DNA from: Clostridiales bacterium
Lineage (GTDB): Bacteria > Bacillota > Clostridia > Peptostreptococcales > Acidaminobacteraceae
Reading direction: 5' to 3'
Assembly: GCA_016342415.1 (NCBI GenBank)
Contig: JAEIOD010000023.1
Span: 25,363-89,362, forward strand
DNA: 64,000 nt
Numbering within the stretch: position 1 is the stretch's first letter; the number at the start of each line of letters is the position of its first letter. The translations under genes were made by a program, and so were the position numbers. This document shows positions 54,439 through 64,000 of this stretch, in pieces. The notes beneath the pieces are model-generated. The model was given only the letters and a program-made list of their open reading frames with translations. It had not been told where the DNA came from and did no database searches.

Positions 54439-56070
54439 TTATGCTAAATTAATTTGAGTACTGCTTTTCTTTGCTTGATACATATTCACATCAGCTCTGT
54501 GCATCATTATCTTAACTGCGGTATCAAGTTCAGGATCATACGTCACACTACCAAGAGCAATACCTATCGGGTATGATAGCATCTGATTTTCTTTTAGAAT
54601 GCTATTTTCGAATGCATCACAAGATTTCTTGAAGTCATCAAAAACATCATGAATGATGATACAAGCAAACTCATCACCACCGATACGATAGGTTTTGCCT
54701 AAATGACGGAAATGTTTGTTAATGAGTTCATAAGCTTTTTTTATGGCTTCATCACCTGTAACGTGACCATAAACATCGTTGATCTTTTTTAGTTGGTTCA
54801 TATCCAGTATGACAAGACGTAAATTGTTTCGTTTTATTTCATCAAAGAATATATCTTCTAAATCTTTTTCAAAAGCCGTTCGATTGGGTCCTTGTGTCAA
54901 TTGATCTAAATAAGCCAGTTTTTCATAGAATGTCGCTTTGTAACTTTTCTTTAACAGTGTGATCAATTGACGACCGGTTTCCATACCCAGCATGATTATA
55001 AAAATCAGAAATCCGATTCTTACAAATACTGTGACGTTAGAGGCATCGTAAACATAAAATCTAAACAGATCCAAAACTATAAAAACTATTAATATACCCA
55101 GTGAGACCAGGAAATTTTTAGCCAATTTATTTTTCTTAACTCTCAATTCATAGAAGAGCTGCTTTAAAAGAACTATTATTGTGACAGCCATAACCGTATG
55201 GGTTATCCAAACGGATTCAAAGTAATCCATAATGGAGAAAAGTTGCATAAAGACAACCAGACATAGATCGATACAACAGACTTTTACAGCAATCATAAGA
55301 GGTTTAGCACTTTCTTCTGAAATGAAACTTTTAATATAATACAAAAGTGGTATTGGAATAAGTGGTAAACTGATATAGGCTAAACTACCGATAAGCCATA
55401 GACTGCCTGAAAAGAATTGCATCATTCTTGATTCTGCAATCATCCAAAAAGCCAATAAAATTGAAAACATGCCAACGCGCCATATATTATTGTAGATTTG
55501 CTGGGGATTGATAAATGCAATGATGACCATCAGAAGTCCAAAGAATAAGATGAGAACATCAATGATAAAGGGTAGACCGTATTGGTCATAAATATAAAAC
55601 ATCAAATCACCCTTTTGACCATAAACAATTGGATTTAGGATACCGTTCATTTTTTGATAAGGCGATTGATAAGTTACAGATAAAACATGACCATCTTCAG
55701 GTATTTCTACAAGGTGCCATAAACTTGCCATCGGTTTGTTTAAAAATCGTTGGTTCTCTTTATATTCATGATAAATGACTTGGTCATCTACTTTTACTTC
55801 AAGGTTCGATAAAGAGGTTCGAATCAAAAGTGTTTGATCTGAAGACACTTCAAAGGGAGTTGAAATGGTGTATGATTCATTTGCTTTTAGGTCTATTTTT
55901 TCATCAAAAGAAATAGGTTGGTTGTTATATGTCCAGCCCTCTTTTAATATCAATATATTTTGACTCTTGAATAAATGGTCTCGATTGACAAATTGGTTAT
56001 ATGCCACAATAGAGACAAGTACCAAAAAGACAAGTAAAGTGGTTCTAAGAATTTTTTTTTGTTTAAACAT
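54439..56070 (-). CDS. 7TM-DISM-type membrane diguanylate cyclase (GGDEF)
   Basis: The ATG at 56070 is used; an ATG at 56079 is possible but has no ribosome site. The protein is 543 residues. A first membrane helix (about 10-28) is followed by an extracytoplasmic beta-rich domain (about 35-165), seven membrane helices (about 170-375) and a GGDEF domain (about 385-540) with DQLTQGPNRTAFEKDL at its start and an intact RIGGDEF active loop. This order is that of 7TM-DISM receptors. It should make cyclic di-GMP when a wall or external signal is bound. The inhibitory RxxD site reads R-H-L-G, so it is lost. It lies between SLH genes, which may link c-di-GMP to the cell surface. Confidence 0.9.
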   Translation of the reverse strand: MFKQKKILRTTLLVFLVLVSIVAYNQFVNRDHLFKSQNILILKEGWTYNNQPISFDEKIDLKANESYTISTPFEVSSDQTLLIRTSLSNLEVKVDDQVIYHEYKENQRFLNKPMASLWHLVEIPEDGHVLSVTYQSPYQKMNGILNPIVYGQKGDLMFYIYDQYGLPFIIDVLILFFGLLMVIIAFINPQQIYNNIWRVGMFSILLAFWMIAESRMMQFFSGSLWLIGSLAYISLPLIPIPLLYYIKSFISEESAKPLMIAVKVCCIDLCLVVFMQLFSIMDYFESVWITHTVMAVTIIVLLKQLFYELRVKKNKLAKNFLVSLGILIVFIVLDLFRFYVYDASNVTVFVRIGFLIFIIMLGMETGRQLITLLKKSYKATFYEKLAYLDQLTQGPNRTAFEKDLEDIFFDEIKRNNLRLVILDMNQLKKINDVYGHVTGDEAIKKAYELINKHFRHLGKTYRIGGDEFACIIIHDVFDDFKKSCDAFENSILKENQMLSYPIGIALGSVTYDPELDTAVKIMMHRADVNMYQAKKSSTQINLA

Positions 56071-56328
56071 CTGACACATCCAATTGAATAGCGAGTTTTA
56101 TTTCCTTAACTTATAATACCAAATATTGACGGGAATTTCCATTGGTCAATGACGGAATAGTACAAATAACCAAATAGCAAAAGTAATAGGAATATAAAGT
56201 TTAGTTTACAGATAACCTACTTTTCTTGATTACTGATTAAATTGACGTTACAGTTAGATGTATAGCTAAACAGTAGAGATGGATTGACCGATAAATAAGT
56301 AATGACAATAACCTAAGAAGGGATGCTT

Positions 56329-57867
56329 ATGATTAAGAGGATAATAATAATTTTAACTATAATGGCTCTGATGGTAACGCCTGTGTTTTCAGAAGTTGCA
56401 TCTTTTGAAGGTGGTCTTGTTGGGGATCCGACACTGACGACCAATGAGTACAACTATCAAGAAGTTCTTTTTATTTCTGGTGAACCGATTGTGATGACGG
56501 GTGTTGTACAAATGCCTACTGTTCCAGAGGATCAGGATGAATACACAATCACTTATAACTACGAACTAAAGAACACTGCAAAGAATGCTGATATTGATCG
56601 GTCTGCAACGTTTCAGGTCACAAAAGAAAAAAAGGAACCTTATGATCAAACGACTTATAAATACGAATTAACAAAGTTAGATGAAACCATTACAGTAGAT
56701 GGCACGGAGTATGTTTTGGATTCTAAATCTTATAACAGATCGATGATTTATGACAATACTGCTGCTGTTGATTATTTCTCGGGCAATATGTATTTAAAAA
56801 GAACTTATTATACAAATGGCAATCCCGAGAAATACGATCAAAAGGTTGTCATTGAAATGACGGCCAACCATGATGAGGGTGCCATGATTGGTTATGATCA
56901 TTTATGGGGTAATGCAGAAACTTATATTACAAAGGTGACCATCAATGGCGAAGTGCCTAACCCGGATTATGACAGTACAAAACCCGATTCAAAAGAAAAG
57001 CTTGAATGGTTTGGTCAAGTTGATTTGAGAGCGTCTGAACAGACTTTTTCAGAGTTTCAGTATCAATCCACTGCACCACAGAGCATTTCATTTGTAGGCA
57101 GTTATGTCAGAGTGGATGAAATTGAAAATGTCTTTCAATATACTTATGACTTACCTGTGTTTGAAAACAAACTGCCTACTATTAAAAGGAACAAAGGTGA
57201 AGACAGTTTAAGAAATGATAAAATAGTAGATGGCAGTTCCATGGTTATTCCGCATTATAAAGATATTGGTGGTCATTGGAGTGAAGAGAATATCTTCTTT
57301 TTGGCCAGTTTGGAGATAATCAATAACAACTCTGAGTTTTATGGACCGGATCAACCCCTGACAAGAATCGAATTTGCTGAAATGATCTCAAATGCCATTG
57401 CAACAATAGAAGAAAGATCAAAAACAGATATCATCAGGAGTTTAAGACCTGGAGCAACTCAAATGTTCTATGATATTCCAAATGACTATGAATTCTATAA
57501 CTATGTAACCTTTGTATATAACAATGATATCATGAGTGGCTACGGCAACTACTTTAACCCGGAAGATCAAATCACAAGGGCGGAAGTCATTACCATTATG
57601 ATCAATGCATTGGGTTTAGAAAACAGAGCACCTCAACTACCTTTTGAAACAAGGTATGATGATGATGCCAATATTCCCAACTGGTCAAAGCGATTTATCT
57701 ACATGGCGGATGAAATTAATCTGGTCAATGGTTTTCCAGATAACACCATCAGACCAAGTTCTCATGTCACAAGAGCTGAAGGTGCTTCTATGGTAAAAGC
57801 GTTAATTGACCATATGAAGGATAATATCAGAATCGATTATAGAGAAAAAATCATCAATAGGTATTAA
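56329..57867 (+). CDS. Secreted protein with three C-terminal SLH modules
   Basis: ATG 56329 is placed correctly for GAAGGG; the ATG six bases earlier touches the site. The 512-residue protein has a signal peptide (VFS-E, residue about 22). Residues about 25-300 are an unassigned beta-rich region. Three SLH modules follow from about 312 to 500, with SEENIFFLAS/LTRIEFAEMI, QITRAEVITIMI and HVTRAEGASMVKAL. It should be held to the wall by its C-terminus, in contrast to the N-terminal anchors of its neighbours. It is followed after 190 bases by the S41 protease gene in the same direction. Confidence 0.88.
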   Translation: MIKRIIIILTIMALMVTPVFSEVASFEGGLVGDPTLTTNEYNYQEVLFISGEPIVMTGVVQMPTVPEDQDEYTITYNYELKNTAKNADIDRSATFQVTKEKKEPYDQTTYKYELTKLDETITVDGTEYVLDSKSYNRSMIYDNTAAVDYFSGNMYLKRTYYTNGNPEKYDQKVVIEMTANHDEGAMIGYDHLWGNAETYITKVTINGEVPNPDYDSTKPDSKEKLEWFGQVDLRASEQTFSEFQYQSTAPQSISFVGSYVRVDEIENVFQYTYDLPVFENKLPTIKRNKGEDSLRNDKIVDGSSMVIPHYKDIGGHWSEENIFFLASLEIINNNSEFYGPDQPLTRIEFAEMISNAIATIEERSKTDIIRSLRPGATQMFYDIPNDYEFYNYVTFVYNNDIMSGYGNYFNPEDQITRAEVITIMINALGLENRAPQLPFETRYDDDANIPNWSKRFIYMADEINLVNGFPDNTIRPSSHVTRAEGASMVKALIDHMKDNIRIDYREKIINRY

Positions 57868-58053
57868 AAAACTCATTATTGATACTAAAACTCTCTTATA
57901 ATAGAAGAAAGATGAAAAAAAGAAAAAAATAACAGAAAAAAGATTACATTATATAACAAAACAATCAATCATATGTCCATTTTAATAAAATGGGCATATA
58001 ATTATGTCATGAACACAATAAAGGTAAAACCTTTCAAAAGACAGGAGAATAAC

Positions 58054-59418
58054 ATGAAGAAAAAACTAATCGCATTACTACTAATCTGTTGTATGATTGT
58101 GCCATCGTTCGGGGTATTTGCTGAAGATGAAACCGTTGATTTACAAAAGATAGATGAAATCTTACAGTATATTGACTTCTATTACAAAGAAGATGTCTCA
58201 AGAGAAGAATTGATTGAAGGTGCTTATAAAGGTATCTTAGATACATTGGATAAACACAGTACATATTTTACTCAAAAAGAATATCAAACTTTTCTGGATG
58301 GTTTAGATGGCACCTTGATTGGAATTGGTGTTTATATAGAAGAAGAAAATAAGATGATTAAAGTCATTTCTCCTATAGAAGGCTCACCTGCTTTTAAAGC
58401 TGGACTTAAATCTGGAGATTTAATAACACATGTCGATGGACAGGATGTTACAAAGATAAGCTTTGAAGAAGGCATTGACATGATAAAAGGAGAAGCGGGT
58501 ACAACTGTAAAGATTCAGATTTTAAGAGCAGGTAAGGTATTGAACTTTGATATTGTAAGAGAAGTTATTACAATACCTGATGTATCATTTGAGATGTTAG
58601 AAGATCATGTTGGTTACTTGAAAATAATTCAGTTTGGTGATGGTGTTGCTGCTGAAGTAGCTGTTGCAATTAAAGAACTTCAAAATGAAGGTATGACATC
58701 TATTGTAGTGGATCTAAGAAACAATCCTGGTGGCTATTTAAATGAAGTAATAGAAATCGCTGATTGGTTTGTAGATAAAGGAGACAACATATTATATGTA
58801 GACTACAAATCATTTGATGATGAGAATGTTTTTGCAAAAAGGGATTCTCTTAATATACCTACGATGGTATTAGTCAACAAGGGCTCTGCAAGTGCTTCTG
58901 AAATATTGGCAGGTGCTATAAAATACAATGGTGAAGGTACTATCATTGGTGAAACAACATATGGTAAAGGTACTGTTCAAAATATCCTAAGATTAATGGG
59001 TGCTTCTGGTATGAAGTTAACCACCGCAGAATATTATGCCGCTCAAATGAACAAAGTAAATGGTGTTGGTGTAGAACCGGATGTTGTTATAGAAGAAAAG
59101 ACTTTAGAAGTTTTAGAATCTGTAAGTACTTTTGCTCCAATGATAGAAGAAGCTATTTCGCATTATGGTGTGATAAGTTTAAATGTATATGGTGCTCAGC
59201 AAAGGCTTAAGTTTTTAGGCTATGATGTGGATTTAACTGGTAAATATGACCAGAAAACTTCAAAAGCCATCAACTCATTCCAAGAGTTGCATGATTTAAA
59301 GGATAAATACGCATTATACCCGGAAACACTAAAAGCTCTGACTGATACAGTGGCACTCTATTTAAATGAAGATCCCCAGTTAAATGAAGCAATTGAATTA
59401 ATCAAAGAAGCTAACTAA
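58054..59418 (+). CDS. S41 C-terminal processing protease with peptidoglycan-binding domain
   Basis: ATG 58054 follows ACAGGAG, giving 454 residues; earlier in-frame starts have no ribosome site. A signal peptide (VFA-E, about 24) precedes the S41 N-terminal helix region, a PDZ domain (about 85-170, GIGVYIEEENKMIKV) and the catalytic domain with the nucleophilic serine in GSASASE and the lysine in YGKGTVQ. The final 65 residues are a peptidoglycan-binding domain of the PG_binding_1 type (YGAQQRLKFLGYDV). CtpA-type proteases trim or degrade secreted proteins at the cell surface. Its place among SLH genes and before the S-layer gene suggests processing of surface proteins, which is inference. 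Confidence 0.93.
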   Translation: MKKKLIALLLICCMIVPSFGVFAEDETVDLQKIDEILQYIDFYYKEDVSREELIEGAYKGILDTLDKHSTYFTQKEYQTFLDGLDGTLIGIGVYIEEENKMIKVISPIEGSPAFKAGLKSGDLITHVDGQDVTKISFEEGIDMIKGEAGTTVKIQILRAGKVLNFDIVREVITIPDVSFEMLEDHVGYLKIIQFGDGVAAEVAVAIKELQNEGMTSIVVDLRNNPGGYLNEVIEIADWFVDKGDNILYVDYKSFDDENVFAKRDSLNIPTMVLVNKGSASASEILAGAIKYNGEGTIIGETTYGKGTVQNILRLMGASGMKLTTAEYYAAQMNKVNGVGVEPDVVIEEKTLEVLESVSTFAPMIEEAISHYGVISLNVYGAQQRLKFLGYDVDLTGKYDQKTSKAINSFQELHDLKDKYALYPETLKALTDTVALYLNEDPQLNEAIELIKEAN

Positions 59419-59420
59419 TA

Positions 59421-59466
59421 AAAAGACGTAGAAGAGTGCCCCTGTCACACTTCTGCGTCTTTTCTG
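59421..59466 (+). terminator. Terminator of the S41 protease gene
   Basis: Bases 59421-59438 pair with 59446-59463 over 17 of 18 positions, with a short T-run at the end. Confidence 0.9.
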
Positions 59467-59608
59467 GTTAACAATATCGTAACAATTCTGTAACCTAATT
59501 CAGCTCATTATGGTGTATAATACATATAGAGTTGATTTGGTTCTGGAAATAAGACGAGTCAAGGTGTTGTTGCATAATTTACAGTTATGTTACAAAGTCT
59601 TGTAATAA

Positions 59609-59756
59609 TTGTCTATAAAACAGAACTGATGATATAATCTACATTAGGATTGGCTATTCCTGCTAATCCGTCAACAGTCTTAGTTGAAGGGGGACATGTT
59701 GTATTGATCAATTTCCCTTCTCCAGACGAACTACATATTTTATAGGAGGAATTAAC
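59609..59756 (+). promoter_or_regulatory. Promoter and structured leader of the S-layer gene
   Basis: A TTGTCT (59609-59614), an 18-base spacer and TATAAT (59633-59638) form a plausible promoter, giving a leader of about 110 bases. The leader can fold into three hairpins: GGATT/AATCC (59646-59670), TCAAC/GTTGA (59671-59688) and GAAGGG/CCCTTC (about 59686-59722), and then an accessible GGAGG nine bases before the ATG. Such leaders are known to stabilise S-layer mRNAs. A second TATAAT at 59516-59521 may mark another promoter. The whole 338-base gap 59419-59756 holds no gene. Confidence 0.6.
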
Positions 59757-62700
59757 ATGAAAAGAGTTTTATCTCTTGTTCTTGCACTAGTAATGGTGTT
59801 TGGAACTATCATGCCTGCATTCGCTGAAGACGCTGCTACTATAGCTGCTGATTCACAAGCTGCTACGGACTTAGTGTCTTACGGAGTTATTGCTGGTACT
59901 GATAAAGGTTTAGAGGAAGCTTCTGTTCTTACAAGAGCACAGATGACTGTAATCTTATCACAATTATACGGAAAGAAAGCTGAAGCTGAAGCTTACGCAT
60001 TCGCTCCATCTTTCACTGACGTAGCTGAAGGAAAATGGTACACACCATATGTTGCTTTCGCTGAGCAACAAGGATGGATGAGTGGAGACGCTGCTGGTGG
60101 AACTTTCAGACCAGACGACGTTATGAAAGCTCAAGAAGTTAACGCTATGTTTGTAAAAGCATTAGGTTACACTGTAGAGTGGGCTGACGTTAACACTAAA
60201 GCTGAAGAATTAGAAGTTGCTATTACAGCTGCTGATACTACTTCAGTATTAAGAGGAGAGGCTTTCGCTGCTTTAAGAGCAATGTTAGACGTTCCTAAAA
60301 TGGATGAGACTGATACATTAGGTACTGCTTTAGCATTAACTAATTATGTTGCTCCTACTCCAGCTGCTCCAGAGGCAGTTGCTGTAACTGCTGCTGTTTC
60401 ATTAAACGAAAAAGTTTTTGAAGTATCTTTAGATTCTGATTTAGATGCTCCTACTGCTGTAACAGTAGATCAATTTGTTGTAACTGACAAAGATGCTGCT
60501 GCTGTAGCTGTTGCTTCTGTAGAGTTCGCTCCATGGGATGCTGATAACTACACTGTATTAGTTACTTTAGAGACTGCTACTGTTGCTGGTACTCTTTACA
60601 CAGTAACATCAGGTGAAGCTACTGCTAACTTTGGTGGTTTAGCTGCTGATACTGCAAAGGCTACTGTAACTAAAATGGAAGCTACTGATTATAACGAAGT
60701 TGAAGTTACTTTCTCTGAAGCTGTTATGATTAGTGATTTAACATTTGTTTTAGCTGAGAAGTATGGAACAAAAGCTGAATTAGCTGTTACTAATGTTGTG
60801 TACGCTGCTAAAGACAAAGTTGTTTTAACAACTGCTGATCAAAAAGCTGCTACATTATACACTTCAACTATTAATGGTGCTGTTGACTTAGCAGGTAACG
60901 TTATGAAAGAAGATACTGCTCAGACATTTGTAGGATTAGCTAAGCCTACTGCTAAGCAATCATTAAAAGAAATCAAAGCTGCTACTTCTACAAAAGTTGA
61001 AGTTTACTTCAACCAAAAGGTAGACGAAGCTGTTGCTGCTGATGCTGCTAACTATACTGTTGCTATGAAATATGGCGATAAGACAGAAGTTGCTGTTGTA
61101 TCTGCAGAAGTTGTAGCTAAGACTACTACTAAAGCTCAACATGTATTATTAACTTTAGCAACTGATACTACAGCTGCTACATTATACAATGTTACTGTTA
61201 CAAACGTAGGTTCAATCTACGGTACTGTATTAGCTGCTGATCAAGCAATGACATTTGTTGGTTTAGCAAAAGATACAACTAAATTAGGAACTCCTGTTTT
61301 AGCTTCAACAAGTAATACTAAAATGACTATGACATTTGGTACTGCTGATGAAAAAGATTATGTAAACGAAGCAACTACTGCTGATATGTTTACAATTACT
61401 GAGAAGTATGGTGACAAAGCTGAATTAGCTGTTACTGAAATCGCTATTAAGAAAAATGTAATTACATTTACTACTGCTGCTCAAAAAGCTGCAACTTTAT
61501 ACGAAGTTAAAATTGCTACTGGTATTTTAGATGTTGCTGGTAACGCAACTACTGCTGAAATTACAACTACTTTTGTAGGTTCAGGTATTGCTACTAAGAT
61601 TTCTGATATTACTAGTGCTACATTAGATTCAGCTGGTACTACTTTAACTGTAGTATTTAACAAAGCTGTTGATAAAACTCAAGCTGTAGATATTTCTCAC
61701 TACGTGATTGATAACGGTGTTGGATACCCAACTAAAGCTGTTATGGATTCTACAGATACTACAAATAAAACTGTTAAGTTAACTGTACCTAAGACTACAG
61801 AAGGTAAATTATACAAATTAACAGTTACAAACTTAAACAACTCTGATGGCGTTGCTATGGATGCTAAAGGTATTTCAGAGACATTTGTTGGTAAAGGTAC
61901 TGCTGCTACATTACCACAATTAGAAGCTGTTCAAGCTATTGATGAGCAAACATTAAAGTTATACTTTGATAGAGATGTAACTGATTCAACTATTGCTGGT
62001 CAAATTTACAATTCAACAACTAAAGTATTAATTGATGATGCAATTCAAATTATCGCTGATGGCGGAACTGCTGCTGATTACGATTTATTTGATAAAGTAG
62101 AAAAAGTTTACACTGACTCTGCTGAGAAAAATGCATTATTCATTAGATTAACTACTGCTGAATTCGAAGCTGCTGATTTAACTAACAGTGCTACAGTATT
62201 CAAAGTATTAGCTGATGCAACTAAAGTTTACTCAACTTCTTCAGCTAATGTTAAAGAATTTGCTAACAACGAAGCTGCTGTTTCAGCTCCAACAATCGAA
62301 GCTGTTCAAGCTATGAATGTTAGAACTATTAGAGTATACTTCTCAGCTCCAATTGAAGATATTTCTGTTGCTGCTAACTTTACTCCTTCTACTTTCAAGC
62401 TTTACACTGATGAAGATGGAACTACTGTAGTAAAGAATGCTGCTGGTACTGACGTAGCTGTTGATGCAGTTTACAAAATTGATAACAAAACTTTCGAATT
62501 AAGATTAGACAATGATTTAGCAACATCTACAAATGCTACTAATGGACAAGCTTACTTGTACATTGCAAGTGCAGGTGCTACTGGATTAACTGCTGTTGAA
62601 GCTACTAAGATTCAAGATCCTGCTCAAGTTGTTGAGTTAGCTCAAGATTCTACTTCAAAGGCTTTTGTTTCAAGATTATTCGGATTCTCTTCAACTACAA

Positions 62701-63878
62701 TTACTGCTGATTCTATTACAGATGTTAACCCAGTAATGATTGATAAGAGAACTATTAAAGTATACTTCCCAGAAGCTATGGCTGCTGCTGTAACGACTGT
62801 TGGAAACTATGCAATCGTTAAAGATTCAACTGGTACTGCTCAAGTAGGAACTGTTGGAATCAATTATATTGATTACAATTCTACTGACAATACTGCTATG
62901 TTATATTTAGATAAAGATATCGCTGCTGATAACTATCTAGCTGTTAAAGGTACTTTAACTAATGAGTCTGGATTACAAAACATTAAAGATGAAGATACTT
63001 CAGTTGCTGTTGTTACTTCTGGTCTTGTAAGACAATTTGCTCCATCTGAAGCTTCTCCTGCAAAGCCATCAATCGCTTCTGCTTCAATCAATGACGATAG
63101 AAATGAAATTACTGTTGTATTTGATCAAGAAGTTGCATTCGGTGCTGCTATGGACTTTGCTAACAATGTTGCTGCTGATGATGTGTTAACTACTGCAAGT
63201 TTAACATTTGCTTCTGGTAATGCTGAATTAGATAAAGTTGTAAATGCATTCAAATTAACTGCTACAAGAGCTGATGGTACTGCTATCGCTGCTGAGGTTC
63301 TTGATGATACTGGAGCTTTATCTCCTGTAACAAATGTAGTAAGAAATAAAGATAACAAAACTGTTGTTATTACTTTAGATTACGCTTTAAAAGCTGATAC
63401 TTCTGCTGAAATTAAGTTAAATGAAGCTGCTAGTCAAGTTGTAACTTGGACTAACACTACTAATGAAGAAACTGCTGCTGACGTAAGTAAAGCAACAATC
63501 GGTATTCCTGCTACTTCATTACATCCAACTGATACTACTGCTCCTACTGTAGCTATCACATCAACTGGTGATGATGATGGTGCTGTAGCTGCTGCTGAAA
63601 CATTAATCGTTACTTTTGGAGAAGCTATGATTCCAACAGCTATCGATGCTACAAATATTGATACTGTATTAGCAGTAAACAACTCTCATTCTCACTTAGA
63701 TGGAGCTGGTGCTGTAACTTCTGCTGTTTGGTCAGTAGGAAATACTGTATTAACTATCACTTATTCTGCTGGAACTAGTATTCCAACAGTTGCTTCTGCA
63801 GATACTATTACATTTACATTAGTAGATGTAGCTGGTAATGTTGCTCCTGCAACTGCAATTGGTGCTGGCGAATTCTAA
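59757..63878 (+). CDS. Major S-layer-like protein with N-terminal SLH modules
   Basis: A 1373-residue protein with a signal peptide (AFA-E, cut near residue 24). SLH modules cover about 25-205 (ASVLTRAQMTVILSQL and FTDVAEGKWYTPYVAFAEQ are typical). The rest is a chain of beta-sandwich modules like bacterial Ig-like domains. Four modules of 104-109 residues end in the conserved word TFVG (at nucleotides 60924, 61251, 61569 and 61881), and share a KYGxKxELAV core. Codon use is unlike all other genes: alanine is almost always GCT or GCA, leucine TTA and threonine ACT/ACA, as in very highly expressed genes. AGGAGG and a strong terminator flank it. It is probably the main S-layer subunit. Confidence 0.93.
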   Translation: MKRVLSLVLALVMVFGTIMPAFAEDAATIAADSQAATDLVSYGVIAGTDKGLEEASVLTRAQMTVILSQLYGKKAEAEAYAFAPSFTDVAEGKWYTPYVAFAEQQGWMSGDAAGGTFRPDDVMKAQEVNAMFVKALGYTVEWADVNTKAEELEVAITAADTTSVLRGEAFAALRAMLDVPKMDETDTLGTALALTNYVAPTPAAPEAVAVTAAVSLNEKVFEVSLDSDLDAPTAVTVDQFVVTDKDAAAVAVASVEFAPWDADNYTVLVTLETATVAGTLYTVTSGEATANFGGLAADTAKATVTKMEATDYNEVEVTFSEAVMISDLTFVLAEKYGTKAELAVTNVVYAAKDKVVLTTADQKAATLYTSTINGAVDLAGNVMKEDTAQTFVGLAKPTAKQSLKEIKAATSTKVEVYFNQKVDEAVAADAANYTVAMKYGDKTEVAVVSAEVVAKTTTKAQHVLLTLATDTTAATLYNVTVTNVGSIYGTVLAADQAMTFVGLAKDTTKLGTPVLASTSNTKMTMTFGTADEKDYVNEATTADMFTITEKYGDKAELAVTEIAIKKNVITFTTAAQKAATLYEVKIATGILDVAGNATTAEITTTFVGSGIATKISDITSATLDSAGTTLTVVFNKAVDKTQAVDISHYVIDNGVGYPTKAVMDSTDTTNKTVKLTVPKTTEGKLYKLTVTNLNNSDGVAMDAKGISETFVGKGTAATLPQLEAVQAIDEQTLKLYFDRDVTDSTIAGQIYNSTTKVLIDDAIQIIADGGTAADYDLFDKVEKVYTDSAEKNALFIRLTTAEFEAADLTNSATVFKVLADATKVYSTSSANVKEFANNEAAVSAPTIEAVQAMNVRTIRVYFSAPIEDISVAANFTPSTFKLYTDEDGTTVVKNAAGTDVAVDAVYKIDNKTFELRLDNDLATSTNATNGQAYLYIASAGATGLTAVEATKIQDPAQVVELAQDSTSKAFVSRLFGFSSTTITADSITDVNPVMIDKRTIKVYFPEAMAAAVTTVGNYAIVKDSTGTAQVGTVGINYIDYNSTDNTAMLYLDKDIAADNYLAVKGTLTNESGLQNIKDEDTSVAVVTSGLVRQFAPSEASPAKPSIASASINDDRNEITVVFDQEVAFGAAMDFANNVAADDVLTTASLTFASGNAELDKVVNAFKLTATRADGTAIAAEVLDDTGALSPVTNVVRNKDNKTVVITLDYALKADTSAEIKLNEAASQVVTWTNTTNEETAADVSKATIGIPATSLHPTDTTAPTVAITSTGDDDGAVAAAETLIVTFGEAMIPTAIDATNIDTVLAVNNSHSHLDGAGAVTSAVWSVGNTVLTITYSAGTSIPTVASADTITFTLVDVAGNVAPATAIGAGEF

Positions 63879-63889
63879 AAAAATTTTTT

Positions 63890-63922
63890 ACAGCTTGAGC
63901 TTATGCTCAAGCTGTTTTTTTT
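63890..63922 (+). terminator. Terminator of the S-layer gene
   Basis: ACAGCTTGAGC (63890-63900) pairs perfectly with 63905-63915 around TTAT, with eight T at the end. Confidence 0.95.
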
Positions 63923-64000
63923 ATTGTTAAAGAAAGTCTATTGATCCTCGTTCGATTTATACTATTGCAAGCATTGGAAACACATGATAAAATCTAGTTG

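Noticed and set aside
54233..54457. 74-codon open frame on the plus strand
   Set aside because: There is no ribosome site, it lies between convergent terminators and passes through the terminator at 54396-54435.
59639..59756. Possible riboswitch in the S-layer leader
   Set aside because: The three short hairpins do not show the conserved core of the c-di-GMP, SAM or other classes that I can recognise; a stabilising leader is simpler.

Overview
The window reads as chromosomal DNA of a low-GC, probably anaerobic and motile Firmicute of the Clostridia type. The evidence is an AT-rich base composition, strong AGGAGG-type ribosome binding sites with some TTG starts, a hybrid-cluster protein of the [4Fe-4S] class, a ferredoxin-like aldo/keto reductase, a chemoreceptor, many intrinsic terminators and at least five S-layer-homology (SLH) proteins. 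No rRNA, tRNA, CRISPR array, prophage or intact insertion sequence was seen. Species cannot be named from the sequence alone.

Region 1 (1-8.1 kb) has an aminotransferase (cut by the window edge) and an ornithine cyclodeaminase-family gene, divergent from a PucR-type regulator that is followed by a short-chain dehydrogenase. Next come an orphan protein with a faint nuclease-like motif, a ZIP metal transporter behind a perfect Fur-type box, and a chemoreceptor. Region 2 (8.4-16.3 kb) is a two-gene secreted pair: a small SLH protein and a 2270-residue IPT/TIG-repeat protein. Region 3 (16.3-30 kb) is mixed metabolism and stress: an Fe-S aldo/keto reductase, a diguanylate cyclase, an AraC-type regulator, a lipoprotein esterase, an OhrR-like peroxide regulator with operators on its own promoter and on a flavoprotein/DUF1499/glutathione-peroxidase operon, a LytTR-DUF3021 pair, hcp, a MerR-zinc ribbon-methyltransferase fusion and an MFS exporter.

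Region 4 (30-46.5 kb) is a large envelope export locus. It runs response regulator-kinase, RND pump 1, adaptor, a repeat-rich small lipoprotein, two TolC-family proteins, RND pump 2, adaptor 2, kinase-response regulator. Two promoters in it carry a nearly identical direct-repeat operator at the same distance from the -10 box, which suggests that the first two-component system controls itself and pump 1. Region 5 (46.5-48 kb) is a small zinc-ribbon protein and a Phd/RelE toxin-antitoxin pair. Region 6 (48-64 kb) is a cell-surface cluster: a 1005-residue SLH protein, an RCC1-SLH fusion, a membrane diguanylate cyclase, a C-terminal-SLH protein, an S41 processing protease with a peptidoglycan-binding domain, and a 1373-residue major S-layer-like protein with strongly biased codons and a structured mRNA leader.

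The most interesting parts are the dual RND/TolC locus in a Firmicute with its shared operator, the OhrR circuit that pairs an unusual flavoprotein with a peroxidase, the MerR-methyltransferase fusion, and the unanchored giant IPT protein paired with an SLH partner. All names are from reading the sequence; no database search was possible.
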